Shown here one piece after another: positions 15,606-27,100 of a stretch of DNA of 46,032 bases. This DNA comes from CALKUP01 sp964492735 (GTDB taxonomy: Bacteria; Patescibacteriota; Patescibacteriia; UBA9570; XYC2-FULL-38-9): positions 1-46,032 of the forward strand of contig CAZBLE010000007.1 in NCBI GenBank assembly GCA_964492735.1, in the 5' to 3' direction. Position 1 is the stretch's first letter, and each line of letters starts with the position of its first letter. The notes below the pieces were generated by a model that searched no databases, had not been told where the DNA came from, and saw only the letters and a list, made by a program, of their open reading frames with translations. The translations under genes were made by a program, and so were the position numbers.

Positions 15606-16784
15606 TTACATCATTTTTTTGCGGATAAATGCCGGAATATCCAAGTCGTCTTCTTGTGAGTTATCAACTTTTTCTTCATCCATGATACTGCGTGCTGCTG
15701 GAGCATTCATCACATCAAATGGCGTTTCAGTCGCTGATGATTCTTTTTCCTCACTATATCGAGATGGTCCAGGAGTTAGTGCTTCAGTATCTCGAAATGG
15801 ATTTGTCGCTTCACGTCGTTTGACTGTTCGAGCTTTTCCACCAAAACCAGTCGCAACAACTGTAATTTGAATTTCATCTTTCAATGACTCGTCAATAACA
15901 GCACCAAAAATGATTCGTGCATTTGGATCTGCGTTCTCAGTGATAATACGAGCCGCTTCATTGACCTCAAACATACCAAGATTACTACCGCCCATAATAG
16001 TGAACAAGATTCCTTGTGCACCTTCGATAGACATTTCAAGTAACGGACTATCAATTGCAGCTTTCGCAGCTTCGACAGCACGATGTTCGCCCGCTGCTCG
16101 ACCAATACCCATCAACGCACTTCCGGCTTCCGCCATCACTGATTTCACATCGGCAAAGTCGACATTGATTAATCCTGGAACCGTAATTAAATCTGTAATA
16201 CCGGCAACACCTTGTCGCAATACTTCATCAACAATTCCAAAAGCTTCAAGGAGTGATGTTTTTTTATCAATAATCTGCAAGAGACGATCATTTGGGATTG
16301 TGATAATTGTATCAACATTATCCGCAAGTTCTGACAACGCACTATCTGCGATGTGTGATCGTTGCGCGCCTTCAAATGCAAATGGTCGTGTGACAACAGC
16401 AACAGTTAATGCACCAACTTCTTTTGCGCACTTTGCAACAAATGGGCCAGCTCCAGATCCTGTTCCACCACCAAGTCCGCAGGTGATGAACACCATGTCA
16501 GCACCCTTGAGTACTTCTTTTAATTCTTCTTGATTTTCTTCTGCGGCTTTGTATCCAACTTCTGGATCCATTCCAGCACCAAGACCACGAGTTGTTGTTT
16601 TTCCAATATGAATTTTCTTTTGGGCTGGTGATGCTTGAAGGGCTTGCGCATCTGTATTGACAGCGATGAATTCAACACCTCTGAGGCCAGCGTCAATCAT
16701 GCGGTTAATAGCAGCTCCTCCAGATCCTCCAACACCAATGACTTTGATTTTTGCAAAGGTTTCAATGTCAGGTTTCACTTCCAT
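15606..16784 (-). CDS. ftsZ: Cell division GTPase FtsZ
   Basis: FtsZ is the tubulin-like GTPase that forms the division ring. The product (392 residues from the ATG at 16784) shows the N-terminal KVIGVGGSGGAAINRM, the tubulin signature GGGTGSG (105-111), VNTDAQAL, and NDRLL with the T7-loop segment INVDFADVKSVM. A variable acidic linker (about 320-378) ends in the tail DLDIPAFIRKK, which binds FtsA and other partners. The longer frame starting at 16844 adds 20 unconserved residues and is rejected. It lies 113 bases after ftsA and is closed by a terminator. Confidence 0.97.
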   Translation of the reverse strand: MEVKPDIETFAKIKVIGVGGSGGAAINRMIDAGLRGVEFIAVNTDAQALQASPAQKKIHIGKTTTRGLGAGMDPEVGYKAAEENQEELKEVLKGADMVFITCGLGGGTGSGAGPFVAKCAKEVGALTVAVVTRPFAFEGAQRSHIADSALSELADNVDTIITIPNDRLLQIIDKKTSLLEAFGIVDEVLRQGVAGITDLITVPGLINVDFADVKSVMAEAGSALMGIGRAAGEHRAVEAAKAAIDSPLLEMSIEGAQGILFTIMGGSNLGMFEVNEAARIITENADPNARIIFGAVIDESLKDEIQITVVATGFGGKARTVKRREATNPFRDTEALTPGPSRYSEEKESSATETPFDVMNAPAARSIMDEEKVDNSQEDDLDIPAFIRKKMM

Positions 16785-16874
16785 AAAATCTATTTTTTCG
16801 TTAGCTCTATAAAACAGTTTAGATAGTAGCGCAGAGCTGAACAAAAAGCAAGTGCATGCTGAGCACTTTTAGTG

Positions 16875-16893
16875 TTCATCAATTGTTGATGAA
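16875..16893. repeat. Small hairpin between ftsA and ftsZ
   Basis: TTCATCAA-TTG-TTGATGAA is an 8-bp stem with a 3-base loop, 5 bases past the ftsA stop on the minus strand. No T-tract follows, so it may be an mRNA-stability or attenuating structure, not a terminator. Confidence 0.5.
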
Positions 16894-16897
16894 TCCC

Positions 16898-18160
16898 TTA
16901 TGGAATCAATGATTTAAACCATTTGCCCATTTTACCTGTCACATCGGCAACTGAGCTAAAATTTGGACCAGCAGCTCTCTTTTGAGTCACTCCATGATGC
17001 ATATGCTGAGCCCACAGTACAAGGCCAATCGCTGTTGCAAATGATGGGTTATTTACTTTTTCAATTGGTGAGACAACATGCTTTGGAATCCCGATACTTG
17101 CACTCGTTCTGAACTGTTGTTTTGCGACTTCCGTAAGACCTGGAAGCAATGCTCCTCCACCGGTAAAGATAATTCCCGCAGGCAGCTTTGCATCACGATC
17201 AATGCCCTTTAGCTCTTTTTGAATCATATTAAAAATCTCCTCCAAACGCGCTGCGATAATTTCAGAGACTTCTTTTTTTGAAACTTTAGCATCTTCAGAT
17301 GGATCAATGACAGCGAGATCAATATCTTCATTTTTACCAATTGTTTCTGGCAAGGCTGTTCCAAATTGCTGTTTAACCTCTTCCGCAATATCAACCGTTG
17401 TTCGCAAACCAATTGCAATATCATTTGTAATATGACCTGATCCTACAGGTAGAATTTTACTGTGAATCACATCACCTTCTTCGAATACCATGAGACTCGT
17501 TGTTGCGCCTCCCATATTCACCAAAACAACACCAAGTTCTTTTTGACGTTTTGTCAGTACTGATTCTGCAGCTGCTAACACTTCAACGACCATATCAGAA
17601 ATATCTACTCCAGTGCGATACACAGACTTTGTCACATTTTTAATTTGTGAAGTCATGCCAAGAATAATCTGCGCTTCCACTTCAAGCTTAATGCCTGTCA
17701 TGCCGATTGGATCTTTAATTCCCTGTTGGTCATCAACAGAAAATGCGCGTGGGATAACATGTAAAATTTCATAGTTTGGTGGCGTTGCAACAGATTGCGC
17801 TGCATTCATTGCTCGCTCAACATCATCTTCTTCAATTTCACCGGTTGGTTTACTGACCGCAACAATGCCTTTACTGTCTTGCGCAATCACATGCGCACCA
17901 TTAATACTCACAACTGCCTCTTCAATTGGAATGCCTGTCATGCGCTCACATTTTTCTAATGCGGAAGAAATACTAGACACCGCATCTTCAATACTTGTAA
18001 TCACCCCTTTTGAAATGCCTTCCGCAGGAGCTTCTCCGGCACCAATAATACTGAGGGCCATACTGCCATCAGTCTNNNNNNNNNNTTTTAATTGACTACA
18101 CACAACACGAATAGCAGTTGAGCCAATATCGAGTCCGGTAATAATGTCTTCACGAGCCAT
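16898..18160 (-). CDS. ftsA: Cell division protein FtsA (contains assembly gap)
   Basis: FtsA is the actin-like ATPase that tethers FtsZ filaments to the membrane. The sequence shows the phosphate-1 motif GLDIGSTAIRVV near the N-terminus, EGISKGVI, the SHS2/1C insertion region (about 85-165), phosphate-2 in VLVNMGGATTSLMVFE, and adenosine-binding IFTGGGALLPGL. The C-terminus MGKWFKSLIP is an amphipathic membrane-targeting helix. Ten N (18076-18085) interrupt codons about 26-29; family matches lie in the same frame on both sides, but the true gap length is unknown. A TATAAT with an upstream TGg lies inside the end of dgkA (about 18200), so ftsA and ftsZ may also have their own promoter. Confidence 0.95.
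   Translation of the reverse strand: MAREDIITGLDIGSTAIRVVCSQLKXXXXTDGSMALSIIGAGEAPAEGISKGVITSIEDAVSSISSALEKCERMTGIPIEEAVVSINGAHVIAQDSKGIVAVSKPTGEIEEDDVERAMNAAQSVATPPNYEILHVIPRAFSVDDQQGIKDPIGMTGIKLEVEAQIILGMTSQIKNVTKSVYRTGVDISDMVVEVLAAAESVLTKRQKELGVVLVNMGGATTSLMVFEEGDVIHSKILPVGSGHITNDIAIGLRTTVDIAEEVKQQFGTALPETIGKNEDIDLAVIDPSEDAKVSKKEVSEIIAARLEEIFNMIQKELKGIDRDAKLPAGIIFTGGGALLPGLTEVAKQQFRTSASIGIPKHVVSPIEKVNNPSFATAIGLVLWAQHMHHGVTQKRAAGPNFSSVADVTGKMGKWFKSLIP
18076..18085. other. Assembly gap (10 N)
   Basis: Ten undetermined bases inside the 5' part of ftsA. Ten is not a multiple of three, so the real sequence must differ in length or the N count is a placeholder if the frame is intact. Confidence 1.
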
Positions 18161-18190
18161 AAAACAATGTGTCCAAATTAGTTGAGATCG

Positions 18191-18580
18191 TTATTTATTA
18201 TACCATAACTGCTCAACCAGTGGAAGAATATACGGCACAAAAATGATTAAGCCAACGATAATAGCTCCAATGGAAGTCAGTAATACAGCAGTAGCCATGA
18301 GATCTTTCACAATTCCCGCATATTGTTCCATTCGTGGCTTTAATAAATCAATCAGTTTTTCAATGACTGTATTCGCAATTTCCAGAACTAATACACCAGC
18401 CACCATGCCAGTGAGCGCCACTGCCTCCCAAGCTTTCACGTGAAATACCGCAGCGGCAATAATCACAATACCGCCGATCATTGTTTGAATACGAAAATTT
18501 TGCTCATGCCGAAAAGCGTACACAAAACCTTTTAATGCATAGCCAAAACTCTTTTTTAACGTGCGTATCGATAAGAACAT
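18191..18580 (-). CDS. dgkA: Diacylglycerol kinase / undecaprenol kinase family protein
   Basis: This 129-residue membrane enzyme phosphorylates diacylglycerol or, in bacteria with Gram-positive-type walls, undecaprenol, recycling the lipid carrier for wall precursors. It shows the family pattern: an N-terminal amphipathic segment with KGFVYAFRHEQNFRIQ, three membrane helices (about 33-50, 55-72, 96-120), the catalytic-site EIANTVIEKLIDLL, and the KDLMATAVLLTSIGA helix. The start overlaps the ybeY end by 25 bases, an arrangement common in bacteria. Its place before ftsA fits wall growth. Which lipid it uses cannot be read from the sequence; undecaprenol is the likelier guess. Confidence 0.9.
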   Translation of the reverse strand: MFLSIRTLKKSFGYALKGFVYAFRHEQNFRIQTMIGGIVIIAAAVFHVKAWEAVALTGMVAGVLVLEIANTVIEKLIDLLKPRMEQYAGIVKDLMATAVLLTSIGAIIVGLIIFVPYILPLVEQLWYNK

Positions 18581-18981
18581 AATGAAAGAATAGTCATTTC
18601 TAAAGCGCGCTGCTCCTCTGCTTCTTTTTCTGAGCGTTCGTGGTCCCAGCCGAGTACATGCAAAATACCATGCACTACCATCCAGGCAGCCTCTTCTAAT
18701 ACAGTATTTCCATATTCAATTGCCTGCGCACTCACGCGCTCACTCGATATGATAATTTCACCCTGCTCATCATCATATCGAAATGACAACACATCAGTAG
18801 GGCCGGACTTATGACGATACTGCTCATTCATTTCTGCAATTGCGCGGTCATCCACCAATGCAACTGACCATTCCATATTTTCTGGCAGTGTCACTGTCTG
18901 AGCAGCGGCAGCAAACAGCTGATGAATCACTTCATTGCTCAGTTCTGGAATATCGCTAGTGCGTGAAATATCAATAATCAT
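18556..18981 (-). CDS. ybeY: Endoribonuclease YbeY (rRNA maturation factor)
   Basis: YbeY is a zinc-dependent endoribonuclease needed for 16S rRNA 3'-end maturation and ribosome quality control. The 141 residues contain the signature HGILHVLGWDH near the C-terminus, whose three His bind the metal, and the upstream segment GPTDVLSFRYD. Length is normal. It starts 2 bases after the TSP3 protein gene and overlaps dgkA, so it sits in the middle of a multi-gene transcript linking surface proteins with division genes. Confidence 0.95.
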   Translation of the reverse strand: MIIDISRTSDIPELSNEVIHQLFAAAAQTVTLPENMEWSVALVDDRAIAEMNEQYRHKSGPTDVLSFRYDDEQGEIIISSERVSAQAIEYGNTVLEEAAWMVVHGILHVLGWDHERSEKEAEEQRALEMTILSLCSYRYAR

Positions 18982-18983
18982 AT

Positions 18984-20279
18984 CTACTGAATTGTCCGAA
19001 TAGTATTTGTATTGGTGTTTGTCACTGTGTTTGTGACATTGGCATTGCGAGCATTCGCGTTGGTTGTATTTGTATTTTTATTTGTAGGAGCAGTTGTATT
19101 TGTGTTTTTTGTATTGGTCACTGTACTGGTGTTTGTCGCAGCTGGGATACTTGGTGTTACAGCACTACTCGCTCCTGTACTTGTGGTTGGTGTTGTTTTT
19201 TTCACAACCGCTGTTGGGTTATACACAAAAGACGCGACCATCATTTGAAATGTTGTTTTAAATGAGACGGCATTTTTTGTACCATAGTTATAAATAATAC
19301 CAATGATATTATTCGTGTCAGCGAGATAGTACGTAAAGCCATCAGGACTTACAATTCCGCTCAGTCCAGCGATTGTGACCTCTTGCAAAGAGGCAGGGTC
19401 AACATCAGTAAATACTGAGATATACCACTCTTTTGCCTTCAAGCCTTGTGGATTGTCTGTCACAACAACTTGCACATATTCCCCTTCAACTGCATCAGAC
19501 GTAAATAACACAGACTTACTTGCATCATCAGCGCTTCCGGCAACCCATTTTGATGGGTAATCCATTGTCCATCCAAATGATGTATTTTGAAATGGTAACA
19601 CGACACCACCTGTACGTAAGGTTTTTTTTGCATCAACTGGCGAATAACCGCGCAAGACCTCAGAGCCATCAATGAAACCATCACCATCTGAATCTGGCAA
19701 TCCCACCTTCGTGCCATACAGCGCCTCTTCAGCATCTGTCAACTGATCCTTGTCACGATCCTCTGCAATTGGCACAGCTGTTTTTACAGAAAACTGTCGA
19801 ATACCGGATGTTGTTGAAGTTTGTGCATTTGTATTTGTCGTTGTATTCGTATTTGTGTTTGGAAACAATCCAGCATTTACATTACCATTCAAACTTTGAT
19901 TCACATTCAAATTTAACGCCGTTCCACTAAGGCCGGTATTTGTTGTAGCTGTGGTATTTGTATTTGTGGTTGTCGGTAATGGAAATGCAGTTGGTGTATC
20001 GGCGGTATTTTGTCGTTGTATCCAAATAACCAATACAGCAACAATTGCAATCACAACAAGTACAATGGCCACGAGTAAGGCAATAATTTTCCATGAACCG
20101 AAAAAAGACCCTCCACCAGTCATCGGCAGTAATCGTTTTTTTGGCAAAAATTCTTTCGGCAGTGTATACACAGATTGCTGTGTATCAGGATCACCAATTT
20201 GTGGACGAATAACAGTAGTGGACTTTTCTGAAGCATTTTCGTTATTTGTCACTGACTGTTGTTTTACAGAATCAAACAT
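18984..20279 (-). CDS. Membrane-anchored TSP3-repeat protein with Thr/Asn-rich tail
   Basis: The 431-residue product has a cytoplasmic N-terminus (about 1-62), one membrane helix (64-88), a Thr/Asn-rich stretch, then two thrombospondin type 3-like Ca-binding units (about 179-212: DRDKDQLTDAEE, DSDGDGFIDGSE). A beta domain follows (about 225-350), opening with FGWTMDYPSKW, which resembles PsbP-like folds. The final 75 residues are almost pure Thr, Asn, Ala and Val. Topology is N-in, C-out, so the Ca sites and tail are displayed on the surface. It follows a sister TSP3 gene by 8 bases. Function is unknown; a calcium-stabilised surface or adhesion component is inferred. Confidence 0.75.
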   Translation of the reverse strand: MFDSVKQQSVTNNENASEKSTTVIRPQIGDPDTQQSVYTLPKEFLPKKRLLPMTGGGSFFGSWKIIALLVAIVLVVIAIVAVLVIWIQRQNTADTPTAFPLPTTTNTNTTATTNTGLSGTALNLNVNQSLNGNVNAGLFPNTNTNTTTNTNAQTSTTSGIRQFSVKTAVPIAEDRDKDQLTDAEEALYGTKVGLPDSDGDGFIDGSEVLRGYSPVDAKKTLRTGGVVLPFQNTSFGWTMDYPSKWVAGSADDASKSVLFTSDAVEGEYVQVVVTDNPQGLKAKEWYISVFTDVDPASLQEVTIAGLSGIVSPDGFTYYLADTNNIIGIIYNYGTKNAVSFKTTFQMMVASFVYNPTAVVKKTTPTTSTGASSAVTPSIPAATNTSTVTNTKNTNTTAPTNKNTNTTNANARNANVTNTVTNTNTNTIRTIQ

Positions 20280-20287
20280 ATATTTTT

Positions 20288-21142
20288 TTATTGTGTAACA
20301 CGATTTGTTGTTGTATTTGTATTTGATATTGAATCAATGGCCTGAGAGACATTTAACAACTCACCATCTCCATTTGGATTGTAAAAATTACGCACCTCAG
20401 CACCATCAGAAAAACCGTCAGCATCTGTATCTTTTTTTAGGGGTGATGTTTTATAAATTTCTATTTCCTGCCGATCGGTTAATTCATCTCCATCTGTATC
20501 AATTTTCTTTGGGTCAGTCTTTATTTGATCTTCTTTACTATCAAGTAAACCGTCTCCATCTGTATCTGTTAGCCCAGAAGAAGGGCTTGCCTGCTCACTT
20601 ACTGCATTCACTGGGGCATTCATTCCCTGATTTGTTGTAGTGACTGTGTTATTGTCTTGTTGGTTTGATTTTTCTGAAAATCCAGGAAACACAAAACTAC
20701 GGCCTGATGTGAGAAAATACACAATCGCAACAACCATGCCAACAACTAATGCAAGACCAATGCCCATTGAAATCATTCGTCCAATACGTGAACCAAAAAT
20801 TGGCGGTTTTGAATACTCTGCGCTTGCTTCAAAATGTGCATTCGACTGCAATGATGGGATAGTAGATGGCGCATTTGTTGGCATTGGTGCCATAGCCTTC
20901 ACCGGCGCTGGCTGCGGACCGTTACTCATATCTCCCTCTGGGCGTTTTGGAATAGCACTAGGAGTAGGAGCTGTTGCTGTACTTGCATCTTCCTTTTTCA
21001 AATCATCTAAAGATGTATCAACCTCTGTCCCGCCAAGGACATTTGTAATATTTGCAAGTCCACCATCTGGCAAAATTGCATCAACAAGCTTCTCGGCTGG
21101 TTTTTTTTCCTCTGGTACTTTTGGTTTTGAATCGTCAGACAT
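20288..21142 (-). CDS. Membrane-anchored TSP3-repeat protein
   Basis: The 284 residues comprise a Pro/Ala/Lys-rich cytoplasmic part (1-118), one membrane helix (121-146), a linker rich in Asn and Thr, and three TSP3-type Ca-binding repeats (about 191-262: DTDGDGLLDSKE, DTDGDELTDRQE, DTDADGFSDGAE), ending in a short Thr/Asn-rich tail. The regular Asp spacing of DxDxDGxxD marks calcium loops. It lies 8 bases after the giant surface protein gene and 8 before the second TSP3 gene, so all three are co-transcribed and probably act together at the cell surface. No enzymatic motif is seen. Confidence 0.78.
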   Translation of the reverse strand: MSDDSKPKVPEEKKPAEKLVDAILPDGGLANITNVLGGTEVDTSLDDLKKEDASTATAPTPSAIPKRPEGDMSNGPQPAPVKAMAPMPTNAPSTIPSLQSNAHFEASAEYSKPPIFGSRIGRMISMGIGLALVVGMVVAIVYFLTSGRSFVFPGFSEKSNQQDNNTVTTTNQGMNAPVNAVSEQASPSSGLTDTDGDGLLDSKEDQIKTDPKKIDTDGDELTDRQEIEIYKTSPLKKDTDADGFSDGAEVRNFYNPNGDGELLNVSQAIDSISNTNTTTNRVTQ

Positions 21143-21150
21143 ATAATAAA

Positions 21151-24100
21151 TTATTGAATTGGAGACCAGGCCCGTCCTGGCTGGCTACTGGTAATGCCAT
21201 AATTAAAGCAACCGCACTCTGCATTCGGAATACCGCCACACACATTATCTGTTACTTTTACATTTGCTCGATCAAAATATGTTTCAGAGCGCTGTCCTTC
21301 CAAGAAGAGACCGTACTCTAAATGTGCGTACAAAGCAGCTGTATTATTGTCACTTTGCTTGTATAGATACACTGATGAGCTTTGCGGACAAAAGAAATTA
21401 CTATTTACTGGATCCCAACAAGTACCTGATTCATCGAAATATTTTCCAGTGTTTGGGTCATATTTACAATCTTTCGTGCCATCTTCAGAAATCCACGGCG
21501 TTTGTTTACCAACGGCCTGGAATGGCGTGAAATTTTCTGCGGCATAAAAGAAGTTATACGGATCTGTTGGCAACGTTGAGCCTAGTGTATTTCCAAGCGC
21601 TCCTTGCCATGAATTCCACACACTTGTTGTCATGCTTGCAATATACGAACCAAAATTATCACTTTGTGGCTTCGGATAATTTCCATTTGTACTGTAGTAA
21701 GTATTTGCTAATGACGCGACAGCTCCAAGATCACTCACACGTTTTGTATCACGGATCAGTTTTGCTTTATGTGATCCTTCGCATTTTTCCATACTGACGT
21801 CTGTATTAAAGCGTAAGAAAGAAAGAATATCTCCACGCAAACTCGTCGCTCCACCATCGGTGTCATTAAAGGTAATCAGATAAATGTTGTTATAGAGATC
21901 TTTTGTACCATCCCCATCATTGTCTGGAACGATATTACTTGCTGAAACATAATATGAATTTCCATCTTGGACAGCTTGGTACCCATCAAGTGTTGTTGAT
22001 ACTGGATTTCCCGGAACTGGTGCATTACGACGATACCACTCTTCTGGTGACAAGTTTTCTTCATTTGCAAACACACGAATAGCAAAAGCTTCTTTGAGAT
22101 TTTCTGGATTGGTGAACAAATACTGCAAGAACCAATCATCATTTGCGCCACCCTCTGAAACAACCGGCGCCTTCAATGCTGGCTTTGAATCATCCATACA
22201 ATACACAATATCAAAGAATTGTGGGAATTGATGACTTTGATAGGAATGCTGGTTTGCTAAAGTTGCGGTAAATGATGGATCATCAACATATTCCCATAAC
22301 TTGTCTGGGTCACAGAAAAATGTTCGTACATTTGCTGTATCTGCGACATCACGACGACTCCAACCGGTTAGTGGTGACAGTTGAACGCCTACAGCTGATG
22401 TGCCATTATTCTGATCTCCACTGCGCACTGTTTGCGCGGACGCGCTTGCGCCAACACTTTGCTCACCGTCAATCCACACAACGTTGTCACAACGATTTTC
22501 GTCTTTATACGGACGCCAGACATATTCCCAATCTACTTGGTCTGATGGAACAACTTCTTGGCCACGTGATACGACTTTTGCTTGCATCTCAACTGTTTGA
22601 TCTTGTGCTGTAAATGTATGGAGTGCCACTTCTTCATCGGTTTCTGTATATTCTAATGTCACAGCATCTGGGATACAGGTTTGAGAAGCTGTACGAAATT
22701 GAATTTCTCCTCGACCACCCTTTAATGCAAGAAGCGTCGCATCACTACGCAATGTATCTGTTTCAGAATCATTACTTGGAAGGACTACGCGATATTGTGA
22801 ATTAACATCTAGATGACCACTCGCTGTTGTAAGTTGCAATGTATTGTCTTGAAATGATTTTGACGTACTCACATCTTCATAGTTTCCATCTACTTGCTTT
22901 TGCAATTTCGCGAATGACCACCCAGTCATATTTTCAGAAAAATCAACCGTCAAACGAATGTTCGGACAAACATCTGATTGCTGATTTGTCACGCTACTGC
23001 CAGTGATAGATGGTCGCTCTGAACAACATCCTTGACCGAGGGTTTGTGAATAACTGCAACCCGCCCCAGCTCCACAAATTTGCGCTGCTGTTCCAGGTGT
23101 ACACACTGCACATTGGTCAATCGTCGGATCAGTACATAAACCATCAACACAATATGAACCATCCGCGCAATCATCAGCTGTCTGACATTGAATATCAATA
23201 TGCTGCGTATTACTCATGCATGAATTAATAGAAACTGCTGCTTCACCAGGAAGTGTGTTTGCAGGAATTGTTGCACTCACTGCATTTTCTGAAATAAAGC
23301 TTCCGTTTTCACCTTGGATAAATGGAATACCTGCAGCGACATCGCCTGGGAATTGTGCTCGCGCATCTGTTGTAAAATTATTACCTGTAAACCGAATACG
23401 ATCACCATTTGTTTGCCCTTCAGCAGCAGCAAATCCAGAATCTGGTGACACCTCACACAGAGATGGCATTCCACCTGCTGGAACAGCTTGTCCACCAGGG
23501 CATTGATTCACCATTGAAAATTCAACTGTGTTTGTTTTTGCGTTATCATCGCGTGTTACTTGCACATCACTCTTTGCGCCAATTTGATCAAAGCCTGGTA
23601 CCTGCACTTCAATACGATCATTTGACCAACCGTCTGTACACATTAATGCCGCTGCAACACCGTTAAATGTCACTGCGCTATTTTCACCAAAACCATCAAA
23701 GAAACAACCGAGAACAGAAACCGTACTGCCACCTGGCGCAGCATCTGGCGATAGTGATTTAATCACAGGTGTACATTTGTTGTTATCACAGCGACTCGTA
23801 CTGTTTGAACACGCCTTTTGACAATCTGCATCTACCTGACACGCAGATGTGTCTCCCGCTGCTTCACAAACACCTGCATCTGAACACACCCCACCAGCAC
23901 AATCTGCATCACCACTACAAGACACCACAAAATTGATTGGATTCGTACACTTTTTATCATCTGCACACTGAATATCACCATCTGGCAATGTCGCACGAAA
24001 ACCATCTGTACCAGCCTCATCTGACCACGCTCCTTGAGCAACTACCGCTTCAATTCGTGTATCTTTCCACGCTTCTGGAGAAACACCAATTCTGTCAGGA

Positions 24101-27100
24101 TTCCCATCTTTATTATAATCATCTTCTGATAAGAATGTTGGGGTACCCTTACTTTCACCCAAATTATGCGCAGCTGCCACCAGTGTCGTTCCTTGCTCGC
24201 CTCGATACGGCTCAACTGAACAGATTCCTGGGCGCAATGTGTCATTCACAGTAAATGCTGCGCTCGTTTGAGTAGCTATTTTATCACTTGTACGTAAGGC
24301 AATTGTATAATTCCCATTATCAACTGTTCGATCTCGTGAACCATCTCCATTACTATCGTATGCTGTTGGAATTTCAGCAATAATTTGATTATCAGACCAT
24401 GTCGATGCTCCACATTGTTCTGGATTTGGCCATTCCGTTGCAGCAGTTGTATTGTCATTTTTCCAATCAATGTTTCCACGCTCGCCTCCAAAATAACATC
24501 CATTAATCGTCACCCATGTTCCATTGTCACCATTATCAGGGGTAAAATCTTGAACGACAGGGGCGCAACGGCCAATAGACTCATCACAACTTGAAACACC
24601 AGCTCCACACGCCTGACAATCACTGTCTGATTCACACGCACCAAAATCTACTGAAAAATCAGCAGCATCACTGATTGCGCCACCAACTCCTGGGTTTTCA
24701 GCAGTAGCCGTAATGGTCGAGCTTCCTTCATTTTCTGCACGCGGACCAGGAACATACACCTTTTCAGTGCTAGAGAATGGGCGCTGTGGTCCAAACGCAC
24801 CAACGTTTCCATTACTTGTTGACCAATTCCAACTATAATCCGTTGAGTTTAACAATCGGCATTGTGCATCATAGGCAGATGTCGCAAATGATTGATAGCT
24901 TTGTCGTCCCACTTCAGGATCACCAATCGCGCTATTTTTCACAGCACTTGATGGCGTGACATCTACAGATGATAACGCACAAAAATCTTGTGAATTTTTT
25001 GTTTTAAACTGGAAAGTGTATGGTGCTTTTAATGCAATACCTTCAGCACTTCGCACGCCTGTTGTTACTGTCACGCGATACCATGTATTTGGCTGTAAAT
25101 GCGTACTGCTTCCATCAGAAACACCATCTTGATTTGTATCAATTGGTGTTCGTGTAAACTGAAATTGAATACCGTGATATGTATTTTCTCCAATTGTGAC
25201 ATCCCACGGCTCAACTGCTGGAAATCCTTCCATTGGACCACCGCCTTGGTCAGTCATTCGAAATTTTGGATACCCTTCATTTAAAGTATCTCCAGAATTA
25301 TATTGCTCAATCACAACTGTTGATCCATTAAACGCATCACGAGCCATAGGTTGATCAAACAAAATACCAAGCTGCGCATTCACACACGCATCAGTCGAAT
25401 TCGGCATTGGGTTTGGAGATGGATAAATATCATTCACCGCATCACAACTACTGAGCTCGACAACATTTGGCGCTGGTGCGCATGGAATGCGATACTCCAC
25501 GCCGTTACTAGAAAGTTGCGTATCTTCATTGTAGACAGAAGCCCAATAGACATCTTGTCCCATTCCTGCATTCGTCACACCATCAATACGAGACTGCGAC
25601 CAACCAGTTACACCCGCACTATATCCAGCTGCAATATCAGACAGCTTTGTAAACATCACACGTTGGTTGCCCTGTCCTTCACCTAAACGATCACCATATA
25701 ATGCAAAACTCGCCTCACCAACATCTGAGCATTGTGGATCAATCCGACAAATATTTGGCCGAATTTCATCACTGAATGTAAATGGCAATAAATCAGAGTG
25801 CTTCCCATCACGGCGTTGCAGTTGAACATATGCAACATCTCCGGTTGCCCAACGACCTTCTGTGCCGTCAGGAGCACGATACGTCTCTGGTGCGATTGCA
25901 ATAATTTCTGTTGCCTCCCATGTGTCACCGCAGGTTTCTCCAGACGGGAATGACAATTCAGATGTACGTGAACCATCTAAGGATTTTAAAAATACCTTCC
26001 CAACATCTTCACCGAAATTTTCACCACGCAATGTAATGTATTGCCCTGGAGAACCTGATTGCGGATCCATACCACTGATATGCGGACTAATAGAATCGAC
26101 ATTTTCAGGAGACGGTGCGCTCGACTCACCAGCAACACGCACAACCGGTCTTGAGTCGGTTGTTGTTAATGGAGTGCGCACTTTAACTGTACTAATACCT
26201 TGCAATGGACGATCCAAACATTGATCTCCTTTACTTGTATCTTGGTCAATTCCTCCAATATGTGCAGCATCAAAACAGGTATTCACACCTTCGGCTGCGA
26301 GCACTGTTCTACCACCATCTCCTTGAAACTCAACCTCTGGATTTGGGCCAAGGTATTTTCCGCGAATTGTCAGCGTCGCACTCAATGCATCATCTGGAAC
26401 AAACTCACCATAATAATCCGCATTTGGATCAATGGAATCAATGACTGGTGTACATTGTGGGTTCTCGCCTGTTTTCCAAAGAATTGCAGCTTTGTCTTCT
26501 CCTGGTTCATTTCCAAAAAAGTTGTCAGACGGAGCACCTTGAGACTGTCCATTTGCATTACCATCAAGTGCATTACCACACGAATCAGTGACGGCACCAG
26601 CAAAATTACTTGCTGGATCACCACCGTACAACCGCATGCCGTATGTTGTATTTGCTTTCAACTGTTCTGCTGGTCGAGCTTGAGCATAATTCAGTTCACT
26701 CCCAAAACTCCATCCATCTAAATTCAGTGGATCAATCCAATCAGGAAGATCGCCATCAGAGCCTGCCTCATCAAGCACGAATGACACGTCATCATTAAAT
26801 GACGTAATGCGCATCGCCTCACTAAAATCATAATTGATAACTGTGTTCAAACACATGTCTTCGGCCTTATGATTTGGGAATGGTGAGCTTTCAGAACGCA
26901 CAACTGTTGGAGGAACGGTGTCAGTATCACTACCAGTTGTAAATGTCCATTCGTATGCTTGAGACATTGACACGCGACTGGTTGCACCACCAGAAATAGA
27001 ACCATCTGGACTCGGTGTTGTTCCAGCACTCAACACACCTTGTGTACCGCCCAATACAACACCACGATAGCGTGTATTTTTTTCAAATGTTTTTTCAGGA

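Noticed and set aside
15910..16533. 207-codon plus-strand frame
   Set aside because: It lies fully antisense to conserved ftsZ and its composition follows from the complementary codons; no start signals.
16785..16844. Earlier start of ftsZ
   Set aside because: The 20 added residues are not FtsZ-like and the segment is part of the ftsA-ftsZ spacer.
19000..19140. Short repeated TGTATTTGT-like units, possible CRISPR or minisatellite
   Set aside because: They encode the Thr/Asn-rich tail on the minus strand; there are no equal-length spacers or conserved repeat units. I saw no CRISPR array anywhere in the window.
26200..26721. 173-codon plus-strand frame inside the giant surface gene
   Set aside because: It is antisense to a continuous modular protein and has no promoter or ribosome site; several such shadows occur in this gene.
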